A stretch of 21,955 bases of DNA. It comes from a virus. A program made the translations under genes and the position numbers. Location of the stretch: the IMG/VR virus record IMGVR_UViG_3300037225_000132, positions 1 through 21,955 of that record; one strand, 5' to 3'. The first letter of the stretch is position 1. Every line of letters begins with the position of its first letter. Positions 13,798 to 21,267 of the stretch are shown here, in pieces. Under the pieces are notes generated by a model that had not been told where the DNA came from, ran no database searches, and was given only the letters and a program-made list of their open reading frames with translations.

Positions 13798-15285
13798 TTA
13801 TCGGGCCAAACTAGCGTCAGCGTCAACAAAATATCGCACCCGTCTATGTACCTCACTGTTCCAAACCGCGGCAGCCGCAACAGCTAAAGTTCCGGGCGTT
13901 TTGCTCGCCTTTGAAACATAAACCTTTGATCCCATCAGTAAGGCGCGCCCACTTCCGTCAATATTTGCCCAATTGTCCACGCTTACAGCAACGTCGGGTA
14001 TATAAACCAGGTTTGCCACTCGACCACCACTACCTGCCCAACGCCAACCCCACTGTGCCTTGCCGTTGGGAGTATCAGCCTCACAGGCGACATCAGTGCC
14101 CTCGCCCTTATAACTCGCTTTGGTAAATATTTCCGCATCACCCGGCCACATTGCAATATAGGCCGCATAAATGTTTACGTCAACAGCCCATGTAATTGCA
14201 TGAGCAACACTCAAACCATTTGCAGGAGTCATTTCATAGGTGTGTACAATGTCCGCTATTTTGGTGGGCGTTATATCTGGATGTGTCAATGTTGTTGTCC
14301 TGACTATTTTGGCGCTTGCCGTACCACCAAAAAACACATTATTAGTCAGGGTTTTTCCTGCTCCGTCTACCGAAACAACGAGAGATACGTCGCTTTCATA
14401 TCCGTGTCCTGTACCAACAAAGACATTGGTTGATCCCCCAATAACAGGAACGCAATTAATAGCCATGTCCTGTTCTGATGTTGCGGCGCTCCAAATAGAA
14501 GCAACTTTTTTTAGAATTGAAAAGCCACTATCCGTTGCCACAGATGCCGCATTGGAATACCCAAATCCAGCACAATAGCCCCTGGCGGCAGAAGAACCAG
14601 TATTTTTGTATCCCGTTACCGTGACCCTGATTACATGCGCCCCTGCTGCTATGCCCTCCATGAGAGTTATTACGTCAGCGGCGGTATAGGCAAAACCATC
14701 AATCACTCGATCCGTGGGATTGAGACTACCGCCATTCGCAACTAACACGGTATTAGCTACTACAGCCGCATTAACTAAATCTTGAGCTGTAGAAAGGGCC
14801 GACGCTAGAGTATTATCACCGTCAATAGTCACCAGCAATATTCCGGCGTTTGATGCAGCCCCATGATGCATGTATAAGTTCGTCATTCCCGCCGGCGTTG
14901 TAAACTCACAATAGGCTCCCGCCGCTGTGGCATACCTATAATTTCCGCCGTAATATGTGGCGTTACTTCCAAGTGTACACGTTCCGCTTTTTGTTACGCT
15001 GCCATCCTCTTGATTTGTGCCAGCGCACCCCTTCCGGATTTCAGTGTCAGTCATTTTTCTAATGCCGGTAGAACCGGTTGGGGTTTGAAGAGCAAATCTT
15101 TGGGTGTGATATAACCTTCCTCCTATACCAACAGCCAGTATATATGTGTCAGCCGCCTCCTTGAATACGGCCACATCGGTTCCGAGCGAGGAAAACAAAT
15201 TTAATACAGCGGCATCGTGATCTACAGTAGCCGCCCCTCCCCCCAACACTCCCGCCGCTCTACAAGCCGCTAATGGATAGGGCAT
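13798..15285 (-). CDS. Appendage-type structural protein, 495 aa
   Basis: The start chosen is ATG 15285, with GGAGG six bases upstream and the previous stop just before it; the frame is open to 15381 but that section is a shadow. The protein is Ala/Gly/Thr/Ser-rich and beta-like, without charged helical domains: a Gly-rich N-terminus (ACRAAGVLGGGAATVDHD), a middle with TYYGGNYRYATAAGAY, and a long end section (NIYAAYIAMWPGDAEI, WRWAGSGGR). Such composition is usual for fibre, decoration or adhesion proteins. It sits between terminase and MuF, where the portal gene would be expected, which is odd. No family recognised. Confidence 0.5.
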   Translation of the reverse strand: MPYPLAACRAAGVLGGGAATVDHDAAVLNLFSSLGTDVAVFKEAADTYILAVGIGGRLYHTQRFALQTPTGSTGIRKMTDTEIRKGCAGTNQEDGSVTKSGTCTLGSNATYYGGNYRYATAAGAYCEFTTPAGMTNLYMHHGAASNAGILLVTIDGDNTLASALSTAQDLVNAAVVANTVLVANGGSLNPTDRVIDGFAYTAADVITLMEGIAAGAHVIRVTVTGYKNTGSSAARGYCAGFGYSNAASVATDSGFSILKKVASIWSAATSEQDMAINCVPVIGGSTNVFVGTGHGYESDVSLVVSVDGAGKTLTNNVFFGGTASAKIVRTTTLTHPDITPTKIADIVHTYEMTPANGLSVAHAITWAVDVNIYAAYIAMWPGDAEIFTKASYKGEGTDVACEADTPNGKAQWGWRWAGSGGRVANLVYIPDVAVSVDNWANIDGSGRALLMGSKVYVSKASKTPGTLAVAAAAVWNSEVHRRVRYFVDADASLAR

Positions 15286-15286
15286 G

Positions 15287-15853
15287 TTATGCCTCCGCGA
15301 ACCAGTTGCAAATGCCCGAAATAGCGCTCGCCACGCTGGTCGTGATCTGTAACTTCTTGTTGACCGTTGCCCCTTTGACATATCCCCGCGGGGTGAGCTG
15401 GACCGTTGAATTTGCGCCCATGTAAATCGAGAAGATGGTTGAGCCGCTCTCGGTGAGGATGTTGACCGTGCAGGCGGTAACCACCGACACGATAATATCC
15501 ATCGCCACGGCCTTGAGGCTGGCTCCGGGTGTGGCCGTCAAATCCACCGGCGTCGCGCTGCAATCTGCCGAGCTGAACGGCGTCCGAGTCACCGTCTGCA
15601 CCGGCCCGGCATCACTCGCCGGCTGGGTCGTCTGGTAGAACGTGCCCGTCACTGCCAGCGACCCGTTCAACTTTGTCCAGATAGCCGAAAGCCATCCCCG
15701 AACACCCGCCCCGCCCGCCGGCATCGCCGTAGGACTGGTAATATCTGTCCCGTTTTGCGCTGCCGCCGCCTTCGATGGATCAATTACAACACCATCCGCA
15801 TCCACCGGCACAACCGGTTGTGCATACTCGTTATTCGTCAAAAGTCTTGTCAT
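15287..15853 (-). CDS. Small structural protein, 188 aa
   Basis: ATG 15853 has AGGAGA about 7 bases upstream and lies after the terminase stop. N-terminal section PVVPVDADGVVIDPSKAAAA followed by a Gly/Ala/Thr-rich beta region (VNILTESGSTIFSIYMG, TVQLTPRGYVKG) resembles the end domains of phage fibre or head decoration proteins. Its stop is one base from the next ATG, so it pairs with the 495-aa gene. Function inferred from composition. Confidence 0.5.
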   Translation of the reverse strand: MTRLLTNNEYAQPVVPVDADGVVIDPSKAAAAQNGTDITSPTAMPAGGAGVRGWLSAIWTKLNGSLAVTGTFYQTTQPASDAGPVQTVTRTPFSSADCSATPVDLTATPGASLKAVAMDIIVSVVTACTVNILTESGSTIFSIYMGANSTVQLTPRGYVKGATVNKKLQITTSVASAISGICNWFAEA

Positions 15854-15874
15854 TTTATTGTCTCCTAAAATAGT

Positions 15875-17677
15875 TTACTGACCACGCCGCCGCCAGGTTA
15901 AATTTGTCGCGTAACGAACTGAGTCAATAGCATGATTCGCGCGATCCGGGTAGTCTGCAATCAGGTCACCGTCTACCGTACGCTCAAATTCGTAATCTAA
16001 GAACTCCTCAGCCGAATAGGGACACCGTTCGTTGTCAATTACAATCGCCTTGAGCGATGCCAGCCACTTCATGCTGTACTTGACGCTTTCAGGCCCCTTC
16101 TCCGCGCCACGAGCTGAAGCACCATACTCCCGGAAGTCTGCCACGCTCTTAGGTTCTGCACTATCACAAATCAAGGTATCCTCAGGTGTCACGCCCAGGC
16201 CCGCCTCAATCACCTTGCCTTTGGTATCTCTGATGCCATAAAGGACAGTGTATAAATCCCTATTGGACATCTTCCACGCCCGATATTCGCCAAAGACATA
16301 GAGTGTCATGCGTGCCGCGTCATAATGCACCCGTGAGTAGTGCGCCGGATCAGGGTAGAAGCCCCAGTCAAGTCCATGCGTCACCCGGTCGAATTGCGCT
16401 ATCTCTGCGTCTGTGATCTTGCGAATGACCACGTTCTCGAACACCTGGCCGCCGGTGCCATTAACGATACCCAGGTACTCGTGGTCATAAGCAGCCGGGT
16501 TGACGTTCTTGAGATGTTCCGCCTCTTCCAGGAACGTCTTACCAAGCCATTCCACGGGGACGGTCGTGTAATCGCTCTTATGCTGATACTGCGTTGCCTT
16601 GGGGATCTGGACGTACTTATTTGCCCAGTTCTGTGAGGTGCGCGGTGGGTTGAAGTTCTTGAAAATATAGGCTTCGTCACCACCCCTGATCACACTTTGC
16701 TCAATCGAGCGAACCTGCTCGGGACCATGAAAACTATCCAGCTCCTCAAACCACAAGATGCCGATATAGCCGAATACCGGTTTGATTGATTTGATTTTCA
16801 ACGGGTCATCGGCACCTCTGAAAAATATCCGCTGGCCAGTAGGCAAGTACTCTATTTCAAGTGGAGAGGTCGTACACTTAAACTTATCAGTCAAACCCAA
16901 CTCACCAATAGCCCATTGCAATTGGTTATAAACGCTATCTCGCAACGTGTTTGCAACCTGCCGGGTAGCAAGAGCATGAAGTTGAGGATTGTTGACCAAT
17001 AGATAAATTGTTACCAGGCTAACAAAGCTTGATTTTGTTGATCCCCGTCCCCCAAAGAAGAGATACTCAGTATGCCGATGCGCCCGGATGTCTCGGTAGA
17101 CATTGACGAACGCCGGTGCAATTGAATCAACGGGAATAGAAAGTGCAGCCGGTTCAGATTGTTCGGTTGGCGCCTTGTCCGCGAACAATTGGTTTGCTCG
17201 GCCAATCATTTCAAGCGCCTTTTGTGGGTCGTGAAACTCGATTTGAGGTCGGCCCTGCCGAGTGAAAGAAAGTTTCTTTACCAAATAGCCAAACTCTTTA
17301 AAGCGTTGCCAGTCAATGTCAACCATTTCAAGTTGAGTTTTTACTGTGCCGGTCGTCGGGTCAATGATCGGATTACCGTTTGTATCCAAAACATCAACTT
17401 GTTTGTAGATAAAAAACTCGCCGGCGTTCACCCGCGCCTGTTGAGCCAATCGAGTGAGGACCTCCTCCGCCGGCATCTGGATTTGTTTTATCTTTTCATT
17501 TATAGCCGCCTGAATATGGGGACGCTGTAAGATTTGATAGTCTGTGGTCGCAGCTCCCTTATAGTGTGCCCGGCGAGCCGCTTCATCGGCGTTCCAGGTC
17601 TCTACATACGCGTCAACAAACACGCTTTCCTTGCGTGTCAGTTTGTGCGGCGGAGAAGAGCCTGGTTCAAGCGTCAT
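15875..17677 (-). CDS. Terminase with fused small and large subunits
   Basis: A 600-aa DNA packaging enzyme. Residues about 10-165 resemble small terminase subunits: LTRKESVFVDAYVETWNADEAARRAHY (helix-turn-helix-like start) and an oligomerisation-type region ending MIGRANQLFADK. Residues about 185-600 are the large subunit. Its ATPase has Walker A GGRGSTKSS (209-217), Walker B ILWFEELD (307-314) and coupling motif KNFNPPRTSQNW (340-351). The nuclease has acidic residues D437 (HGLDWGFYPD), D505 (LICDSAEPK) and D585 (NHAIDSV). Genes are normally separate; here there is no stop or start between them and no internal Shine-Dalgarno was seen. An ATACTCAGTAT dyad lies within the coding region just before Walker A. 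Confidence 0.88.
   Translation of the reverse strand: MTLEPGSSPPHKLTRKESVFVDAYVETWNADEAARRAHYKGAATTDYQILQRPHIQAAINEKIKQIQMPAEEVLTRLAQQARVNAGEFFIYKQVDVLDTNGNPIIDPTTGTVKTQLEMVDIDWQRFKEFGYLVKKLSFTRQGRPQIEFHDPQKALEMIGRANQLFADKAPTEQSEPAALSIPVDSIAPAFVNVYRDIRAHRHTEYLFFGGRGSTKSSFVSLVTIYLLVNNPQLHALATRQVANTLRDSVYNQLQWAIGELGLTDKFKCTTSPLEIEYLPTGQRIFFRGADDPLKIKSIKPVFGYIGILWFEELDSFHGPEQVRSIEQSVIRGGDEAYIFKNFNPPRTSQNWANKYVQIPKATQYQHKSDYTTVPVEWLGKTFLEEAEHLKNVNPAAYDHEYLGIVNGTGGQVFENVVIRKITDAEIAQFDRVTHGLDWGFYPDPAHYSRVHYDAARMTLYVFGEYRAWKMSNRDLYTVLYGIRDTKGKVIEAGLGVTPEDTLICDSAEPKSVADFREYGASARGAEKGPESVKYSMKWLASLKAIVIDNERCPYSAEEFLDYEFERTVDGDLIADYPDRANHAIDSVRYATNLTWRRRGQ
17063..17073. repeat. Dispersed dyad ATACT-S-AGTAT, copy 4 (coding)
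   Basis: ATACTCAGTAT in the terminase gene, encoding HTEYL in a different reading frame from the connector copy (ILSIS). The shared word is therefore not explained by a shared peptide. Confidence 0.65.
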
Positions 17678-17691
17678 TCACTTGTCTGCCG

Positions 17692-18108
17692 CTATTGCTG
17701 CGGCCCTTGATTATTGACTTGTGCCGCCCTAACCACTTCCGCTGCAACTTTAGCCGCCTCCGCCACCGCTGTTCGCGCAACCTCCGCGGTTGATCGTTCG
17801 AAGGCCAGATCCCTGGAAGCAACGGAATTGCGCATATCATTTACCGCCTCCATAGACCGTGCGTCATGCTCTTGAAATTTAACCAAAAGCTGATTAATAG
17901 CGTTGACCACGGCAGAGTTCCGAGAGTCAAATTGATTACCCAATCCTAAGACGGTAGATTGGAAATCATTTGCCATTTTGGTAAACTTACTGACAATTCG
18001 CAAGAGAGCCGCAAATACCCCGCCGACAAGCGCCAGGGTGAATACAACGAAGATGGCTACAAAAACAGCCTGCTGCCATGCGGTATCAGGTAACGTTGGT
18101 ATGGTCAT
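17692..18108 (-). CDS. Membrane-anchored coiled-coil protein (138 aa)
   Basis: N-terminal membrane span (about 13-37, VFVAIFVVFTLALVGGVFAALL), followed by a long amphipathic helix of about 100 residues (SKFTKMANDFQSTVLG and onward, with Ala/Glu repeats). This is the outline of a membrane-tethered coiled coil and resembles some accessory holin or lysis-linked proteins, but also virion or injection proteins. It follows the 117-aa membrane protein with a 3-base gap and precedes terminase, so it is in the same transcript. Confidence 0.5.
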   Translation of the reverse strand: MTIPTLPDTAWQQAVFVAIFVVFTLALVGGVFAALLRIVSKFTKMANDFQSTVLGLGNQFDSRNSAVVNAINQLLVKFQEHDARSMEAVNDMRNSVASRDLAFERSTAEVARTAVAEAAKVAAEVVRAAQVNNQGPQQ

Positions 18109-18111
18109 GGT

Positions 18112-18465
18112 TCACTTATCCGCTGGAGGTTGCACCTGCACAAACCCAGAAGTATGCACCGTTGTGGTCAAATCAGACGCAGGTGGCTGTGCTTTTGCGG
18201 CAATGTCTCCGGCACCCTTATAGGCTCCGGTCGCCATAAATCCAGCCATCAGGCCGAAAATCACCGCCCAGAACCAGGAGGCAAAATCAATCATTGGCTG
18301 CACAGCATAGCGATAGCCAAGACCAATCACCAGGCCGACCACAAAGCCGGAGCCGGTCAGCCAATTCCCTTTTATGCCCCACTGTTTGAGATACGCAACG
18401 GCGGCGAAGATAATACCCGCCAAACCAACCAACTCTGCAAGTAACTTTACGATGTCCATTGTCAT
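18112..18465 (-). CDS. Holin-like membrane protein (117 aa)
   Basis: Three likely membrane spans: about 8-26 (LLAELVGLAGIIFAAVAYL), 37-54 (LTGSGFVVGLVIGLGYRY) and 62-82 (SWFWAVIFGLMAGFMATGAY), then a charged/Pro-rich cytoplasmic tail. This size and layout fit class I-type holins that make the hole for an unanchored endolysin such as the GH25 enzyme. ATG 18465 or 18459 (MDIV) may be used; AAAGGAT favours the second, nine bases upstream. The dyad copy at 18477 sits just before this site. It is far from the lysin gene in the window, though both lie in the same direction. Confidence 0.55.
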   Translation of the reverse strand: MTMDIVKLLAELVGLAGIIFAAVAYLKQWGIKGNWLTGSGFVVGLVIGLGYRYAVQPMIDFASWFWAVIFGLMAGFMATGAYKGAGDIAAKAQPPASDLTTTVHTSGFVQVQPPADK

Positions 18466-18476
18466 CTATCCTTTTG

Positions 18477-18486
18477 TACTCAGTAT
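18477..18486. repeat. Dispersed dyad near-copy TACTCAGTAT
   Basis: TACTCAGTAT at the stop of the HTH gene and just before the holin-like gene's ribosome binding site. One base short of the 11-bp dyad (G in place of the first A). Its flank CAAATACTGAGTA on the minus strand equals the copy at 11592. Confidence 0.5.
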
Positions 18487-18737
18487 TTGACTTCTATTAG
18501 GATAGACGAATCCCCCTCGTTTGTCGAGTTGTTAAAATCTGCATTTATGAGGCCAAGAGACACGGCAGTCGCAACCGTTGAAATAGTGTTCGCTTGCCCT
18601 AATTTACAACGTGCCTTTGAGACATACGCATAAACCGTGCGGACACAAATACCCAATTCACACGCGGTTTCTTTGAAAGACAACCCATTGGCCAGGCATT
18701 GAAGTGTTTGAGTCTCACGCGGTGATAGGTTGGGCAT
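18480..18737 (-). CDS. LuxR/GerE-type helix-turn-helix protein
   Basis: An 85-aa protein made almost entirely of the LuxR/GerE DNA-binding domain: LSPRETQTLQCLANGLSFKETACELGICVRTVYAYVSKARCKLG, i.e. the family's L(T/S)xRExxVL start, the turn and the recognition helix (VRTVYAYVSKARCKLG). No receiver or ligand-binding domain precedes it. ATG 18737 has no strong Shine-Dalgarno, so it may be coupled to a 35-aa frame upstream. Being the only visible regulator in the window, it may control late genes from the primase/holin junction. A stand-alone GerE-type domain is seen in sporulation and phage regulators. Confidence 0.85.
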   Translation of the reverse strand: MPNLSPRETQTLQCLANGLSFKETACELGICVRTVYAYVSKARCKLGQANTISTVATAVSLGLINADFNNSTNEGDSSILIEVKY

Positions 18738-18748
18738 ATTGGATGTTT

Positions 18749-18856
18749 TTAGATGGTTTTAGCAAGGTAAATGATTGCTTCTCGGTTTGAGAGGCCGTGT
18801 TTTTGGGTCAAAAGACCACATATTTTTTTATTCATTGTGTACCAAATAATGTTCAT
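18749..18856 (-). CDS. Possible 35-aa ORF before the HTH gene
   Basis: Frame from ATG 18856 to TAA 18749, 11 bases before the HTH gene ATG. GGGAG lies about 13 bases before the first ATG, a long spacing; a second in-frame ATG (MNKKICGL) has no site. The segment HGLSNREAIIYLAKTI resembles the beginning of a LuxR-type domain (LS.RE...L), so it may be a fragment of a duplicated HTH or a real leader peptide. Weak evidence. Confidence 0.3.
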   Translation of the reverse strand: MNIIWYTMNKKICGLLTQKHGLSNREAIIYLAKTI

Positions 18857-18900
18857 GTTTTAAAATAATCTCCCGTTTGCCTGTACAAAAATCTAAATTC

Positions 18901-19010
18901 GTGTATGGTAGTGTATGGTTGTGTACCCTCTATGCATTAATTAAATGTCTGAGACATATCGTATTTTTTATTTAATGTAAAATAGGTACATACCATACAC
19001 AACCATACAC
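18901..19010. repeat. Inverted iteron-like repeats with AT-rich core (replication origin candidate)
   Basis: GTGTATGGT repeats at 18901-18909 and 18911-18919 with a further GTGTACC, and their inverted copies ACCATACAC at 18992-19000 and 19002-19010. The arms (18901-18927 and 18985-19010) pair over about 26 bp with two mismatches and one indel. Units are 10 bp apart, one helical turn. The 57-base core is AT-rich and holds a perfect dyad ATGTCT-G-AGACAT (18945-18957). It lies 6 bases after the primase-helicase stop, a common place for an origin. An operator for the primase or a late-to-early junction is an alternative. Confidence 0.6.
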
Positions 19011-19016
19011 AAGAAA

Positions 19017-21050
19017 TCATTTGATCCTTACTCCTTGCCAAAAAAAGCCAGCGTTTTTTCGCACTCTAATAAATCCCAACCGTTTCCAATCTTCAATTCC
19101 CAAAGTTGTACTGGACTTAGCGCCATGTCCATTTTCAAAACACCACGTTCTATATTTTGCATAGAGAGTGCTTGCCATCGTTTCATAGCTGGAATCAACC
19201 TCACAGCATTCATCAACAAATATTTTTACGACATCATTTACTTCTTCAAATAGAGCGGTCGCCTTTGTAACACAAGAGGGAATATCAAAATATCCACGTC
19301 GCTGGAGTCGATCCAAACCAATCAACGCCCAATTTAGGATTGCAGCCCCCATATATTTAATGTGCTCTTTTACAAGCGGATCAGGTTTTACCTGAAGCGC
19401 CGGAAATTCGACAACCTTCACGCGGCGGAATAAACCGCTGGAGGCTTCTTTGATACGAGGTAATTCATTCATTGCCCATAATAATTTTGCATTGGAAGTA
19501 ATCGGTTCAGCATCCTTAAATTTCCGCTCCGTAATCACTTCTTCGCCGGAAATGAGAGCATTCAAAATATGTCCGCATGTTACAAAATCGGCGGGTTGCT
19601 CAGTTGAAAAAAGAAGGGTTTTACTGGGAAGATCAAACAATCCAAAACGACTGTTTTCCAATTGCGCCAGGCCCAATTGACCCGCCTTAGTTCCTAACAT
19701 TGCCCTCAATCCCTCAATAAATGTTGATTTTCCGCAACCCCGAGGGCCATATAACCAAACTGCTGTTTCGAGCTTGGTGTCAGTCGTTAAGGAATAACCA
19801 GCAAATTCCTGCAAAAATTCAGATGCTTCGAAGATCGTATTATCCAGAAAATCCATCCATAATTTATCATCGGCATAGGGACAAAAATCATAAGGAACAC
19901 CGCTCGAAATATAATCCTCTTTTTTGTGGTCAGCTAATTTTCGGGTTGAAATTGTCAGCGTCCCATTTTTACAAACGATCAAATCGGAGTTGGCATTCCA
20001 TAATTCGTTAGGCGTATTAACCTGCATCCTGGCAATTTCAAGCACTGATTTCACTTTAAACCAACTGGGTTTATAACCATCCCCTTTTGCATCTTGCATA
20101 ATGGCTAATATCTCAGCGCCTATCGTTTTCTCATTAACTGGAGACCAAATACCATTTTTATATTGTCGAAACTCAGCGAGGCCATAAATCGTATCAGGGA
20201 ATTTTTCAATCCATTCTGCTGACAGATCGTCATCTGTAGGGACCGTACCAGCGGGTTTATAGCGGCCCACACTGTGAGCGATTTTTTGAACATCTGCGAG
20301 CGGCAATGGCGGATCGCATAAATCTTTGTTTGTTTCGATCAGGGCCAATTCAATGGCATTCGTGAGCATCCCCCGGCGTCGCATAGCCCCAGCCATTTGA
20401 GTCAATGCAATGTTTCGCCCACCTGCTTTTATTTTTTTACTTGATTTGGATGTGTTGGCAGTTGCGGTTTTACCATTCTTGGGCAGCCGTTGCAATGCCC
20501 ACGCCGGTAAGAATGCGGGCGTCGTTGTCATTGGATCGCTTGACACTTCCCACTCGTATAATTTTCCGCTGATGTGTGAAGAAGGGGCAGCTACAATATA
20601 ACCGCCATCCCCCCGAACGTCGATTCCTTGACCAAAGAATGCACCTTTGCTATCGTTCTGAATATTCCGGCCTGGATGAGCGAATATAAGATGTTGACCG
20701 CCACCCCCAGTGATTGCCTCAACCGTGTTAGGCAATTTTCCATTTTGAGTTATTAAATCAAATAGAGTGTCATCCCCATTGTGTCGAGGATCAATATCTA
20801 AAGCAATAATCCCGGAGTTGGCGCCTGTAAGAATTCCAACATTAGCCCAGGGCCATTTTTTCCACCAACTATCTATAACACTTGGATCTGTTGAAGCATC
20901 ATTCAAACCGTGTTGAGTTAATGGATGTTTACCCGGCGCGGTGCATTGTGGACTTTGGCAGGTACATTTCCCTTTCTGGATAGAATTAAGGGGAATTACT
21001 TGCCACCCGAGACTTGCATACTGGAGGGCTGCGAAAAGGCAGGAAACCAT
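19017..21050 (-). CDS. Primase-polymerase / SF3 helicase (D5-like)
   Basis: A 677-aa replication protein. Residues 1-180 are a bifunctional primase-polymerase domain: zinc-type cluster C29, C31, C36 with GKHP, the catalytic DID (85-87), and GGGGQH (116-120, H120). Residues about 215-265 look like the PriCT-1 domain (RRRGMLTNAIELALIETN, IAHSVGRYK). From about 390 to 560 lies a D5/SF3-type ATPase: Walker A GPRGCGKST (435-443), KTLLFSTEQP (477-486), sensor-like LLWAMNELP (523-531) and GLFRRVKVVEF with the arginine finger. It could make primers and unwind DNA in one chain, as in many plasmids and phages. ATG 21050 is 3 bases after the stop of the 66-aa gene and lacks a strong Shine-Dalgarno, so it is probably coupled. 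Confidence 0.92.
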   Translation of the reverse strand: MVSCLFAALQYASLGWQVIPLNSIQKGKCTCQSPQCTAPGKHPLTQHGLNDASTDPSVIDSWWKKWPWANVGILTGANSGIIALDIDPRHNGDDTLFDLITQNGKLPNTVEAITGGGGQHLIFAHPGRNIQNDSKGAFFGQGIDVRGDGGYIVAAPSSHISGKLYEWEVSSDPMTTTPAFLPAWALQRLPKNGKTATANTSKSSKKIKAGGRNIALTQMAGAMRRRGMLTNAIELALIETNKDLCDPPLPLADVQKIAHSVGRYKPAGTVPTDDDLSAEWIEKFPDTIYGLAEFRQYKNGIWSPVNEKTIGAEILAIMQDAKGDGYKPSWFKVKSVLEIARMQVNTPNELWNANSDLIVCKNGTLTISTRKLADHKKEDYISSGVPYDFCPYADDKLWMDFLDNTIFEASEFLQEFAGYSLTTDTKLETAVWLYGPRGCGKSTFIEGLRAMLGTKAGQLGLAQLENSRFGLFDLPSKTLLFSTEQPADFVTCGHILNALISGEEVITERKFKDAEPITSNAKLLWAMNELPRIKEASSGLFRRVKVVEFPALQVKPDPLVKEHIKYMGAAILNWALIGLDRLQRRGYFDIPSCVTKATALFEEVNDVVKIFVDECCEVDSSYETMASTLYAKYRTWCFENGHGAKSSTTLGIEDWKRLGFIRVRKNAGFFWQGVRIK

Positions 21051-21053
21051 TTT

Positions 21054-21254
21054 TTAAAATGGACGCCGCATACGAACTCCAGAAGTTAATTGAGTAACAC
21101 GGACTTTCGCCCATGAAGGGACCTCTACAGGTAAAAACTCTCCAGGAATTGTTGCTCTAATGTATTCTTTCTCGTTTGGATGGTCCTTGAAATACTTTTT
21201 ATCCTTCTCTATGGCTAATTCAATAGGGTTAATTGTTTTCCTCATCGTTATCAT
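21054..21254 (-). CDS. 66-aa unknown protein before the primase
   Basis: ATG 21254 has AAGGAG five bases upstream. Highly charged: helix IELAIEKDKKYFKDH, NEKEYIRATI, a central VEVPSWAKVRV section and a basic C-terminus (GVRMRRPF). It could bind nucleic acid or the primase, but no family is recognised. It ends 3 bases before the primase start, so the two are an operon. Confidence 0.7.
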   Translation of the reverse strand: MITMRKTINPIELAIEKDKKYFKDHPNEKEYIRATIPGEFLPVEVPSWAKVRVTQLTSGVRMRRPF

Positions 21255-21267
21255 TTTTTCTCCTTAA

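Noticed and set aside
15286-15381. N-terminal extension of the 495-aa appendage gene.
   Set aside because: Arg/Ser-rich shadow of the 188-aa gene; GGAGG before ATG 15285 is clear.
1331-19670. CGCCAGG occurs about 17 times on the plus strand and only about twice on the other strand, like a polar Chi or KOPS motif.
   Set aside because: Fourteen of 17 copies are the codon pair CTG-GCG (Leu-Ala) in frame in minus-strand genes, so codon and dipeptide use explain the bias.
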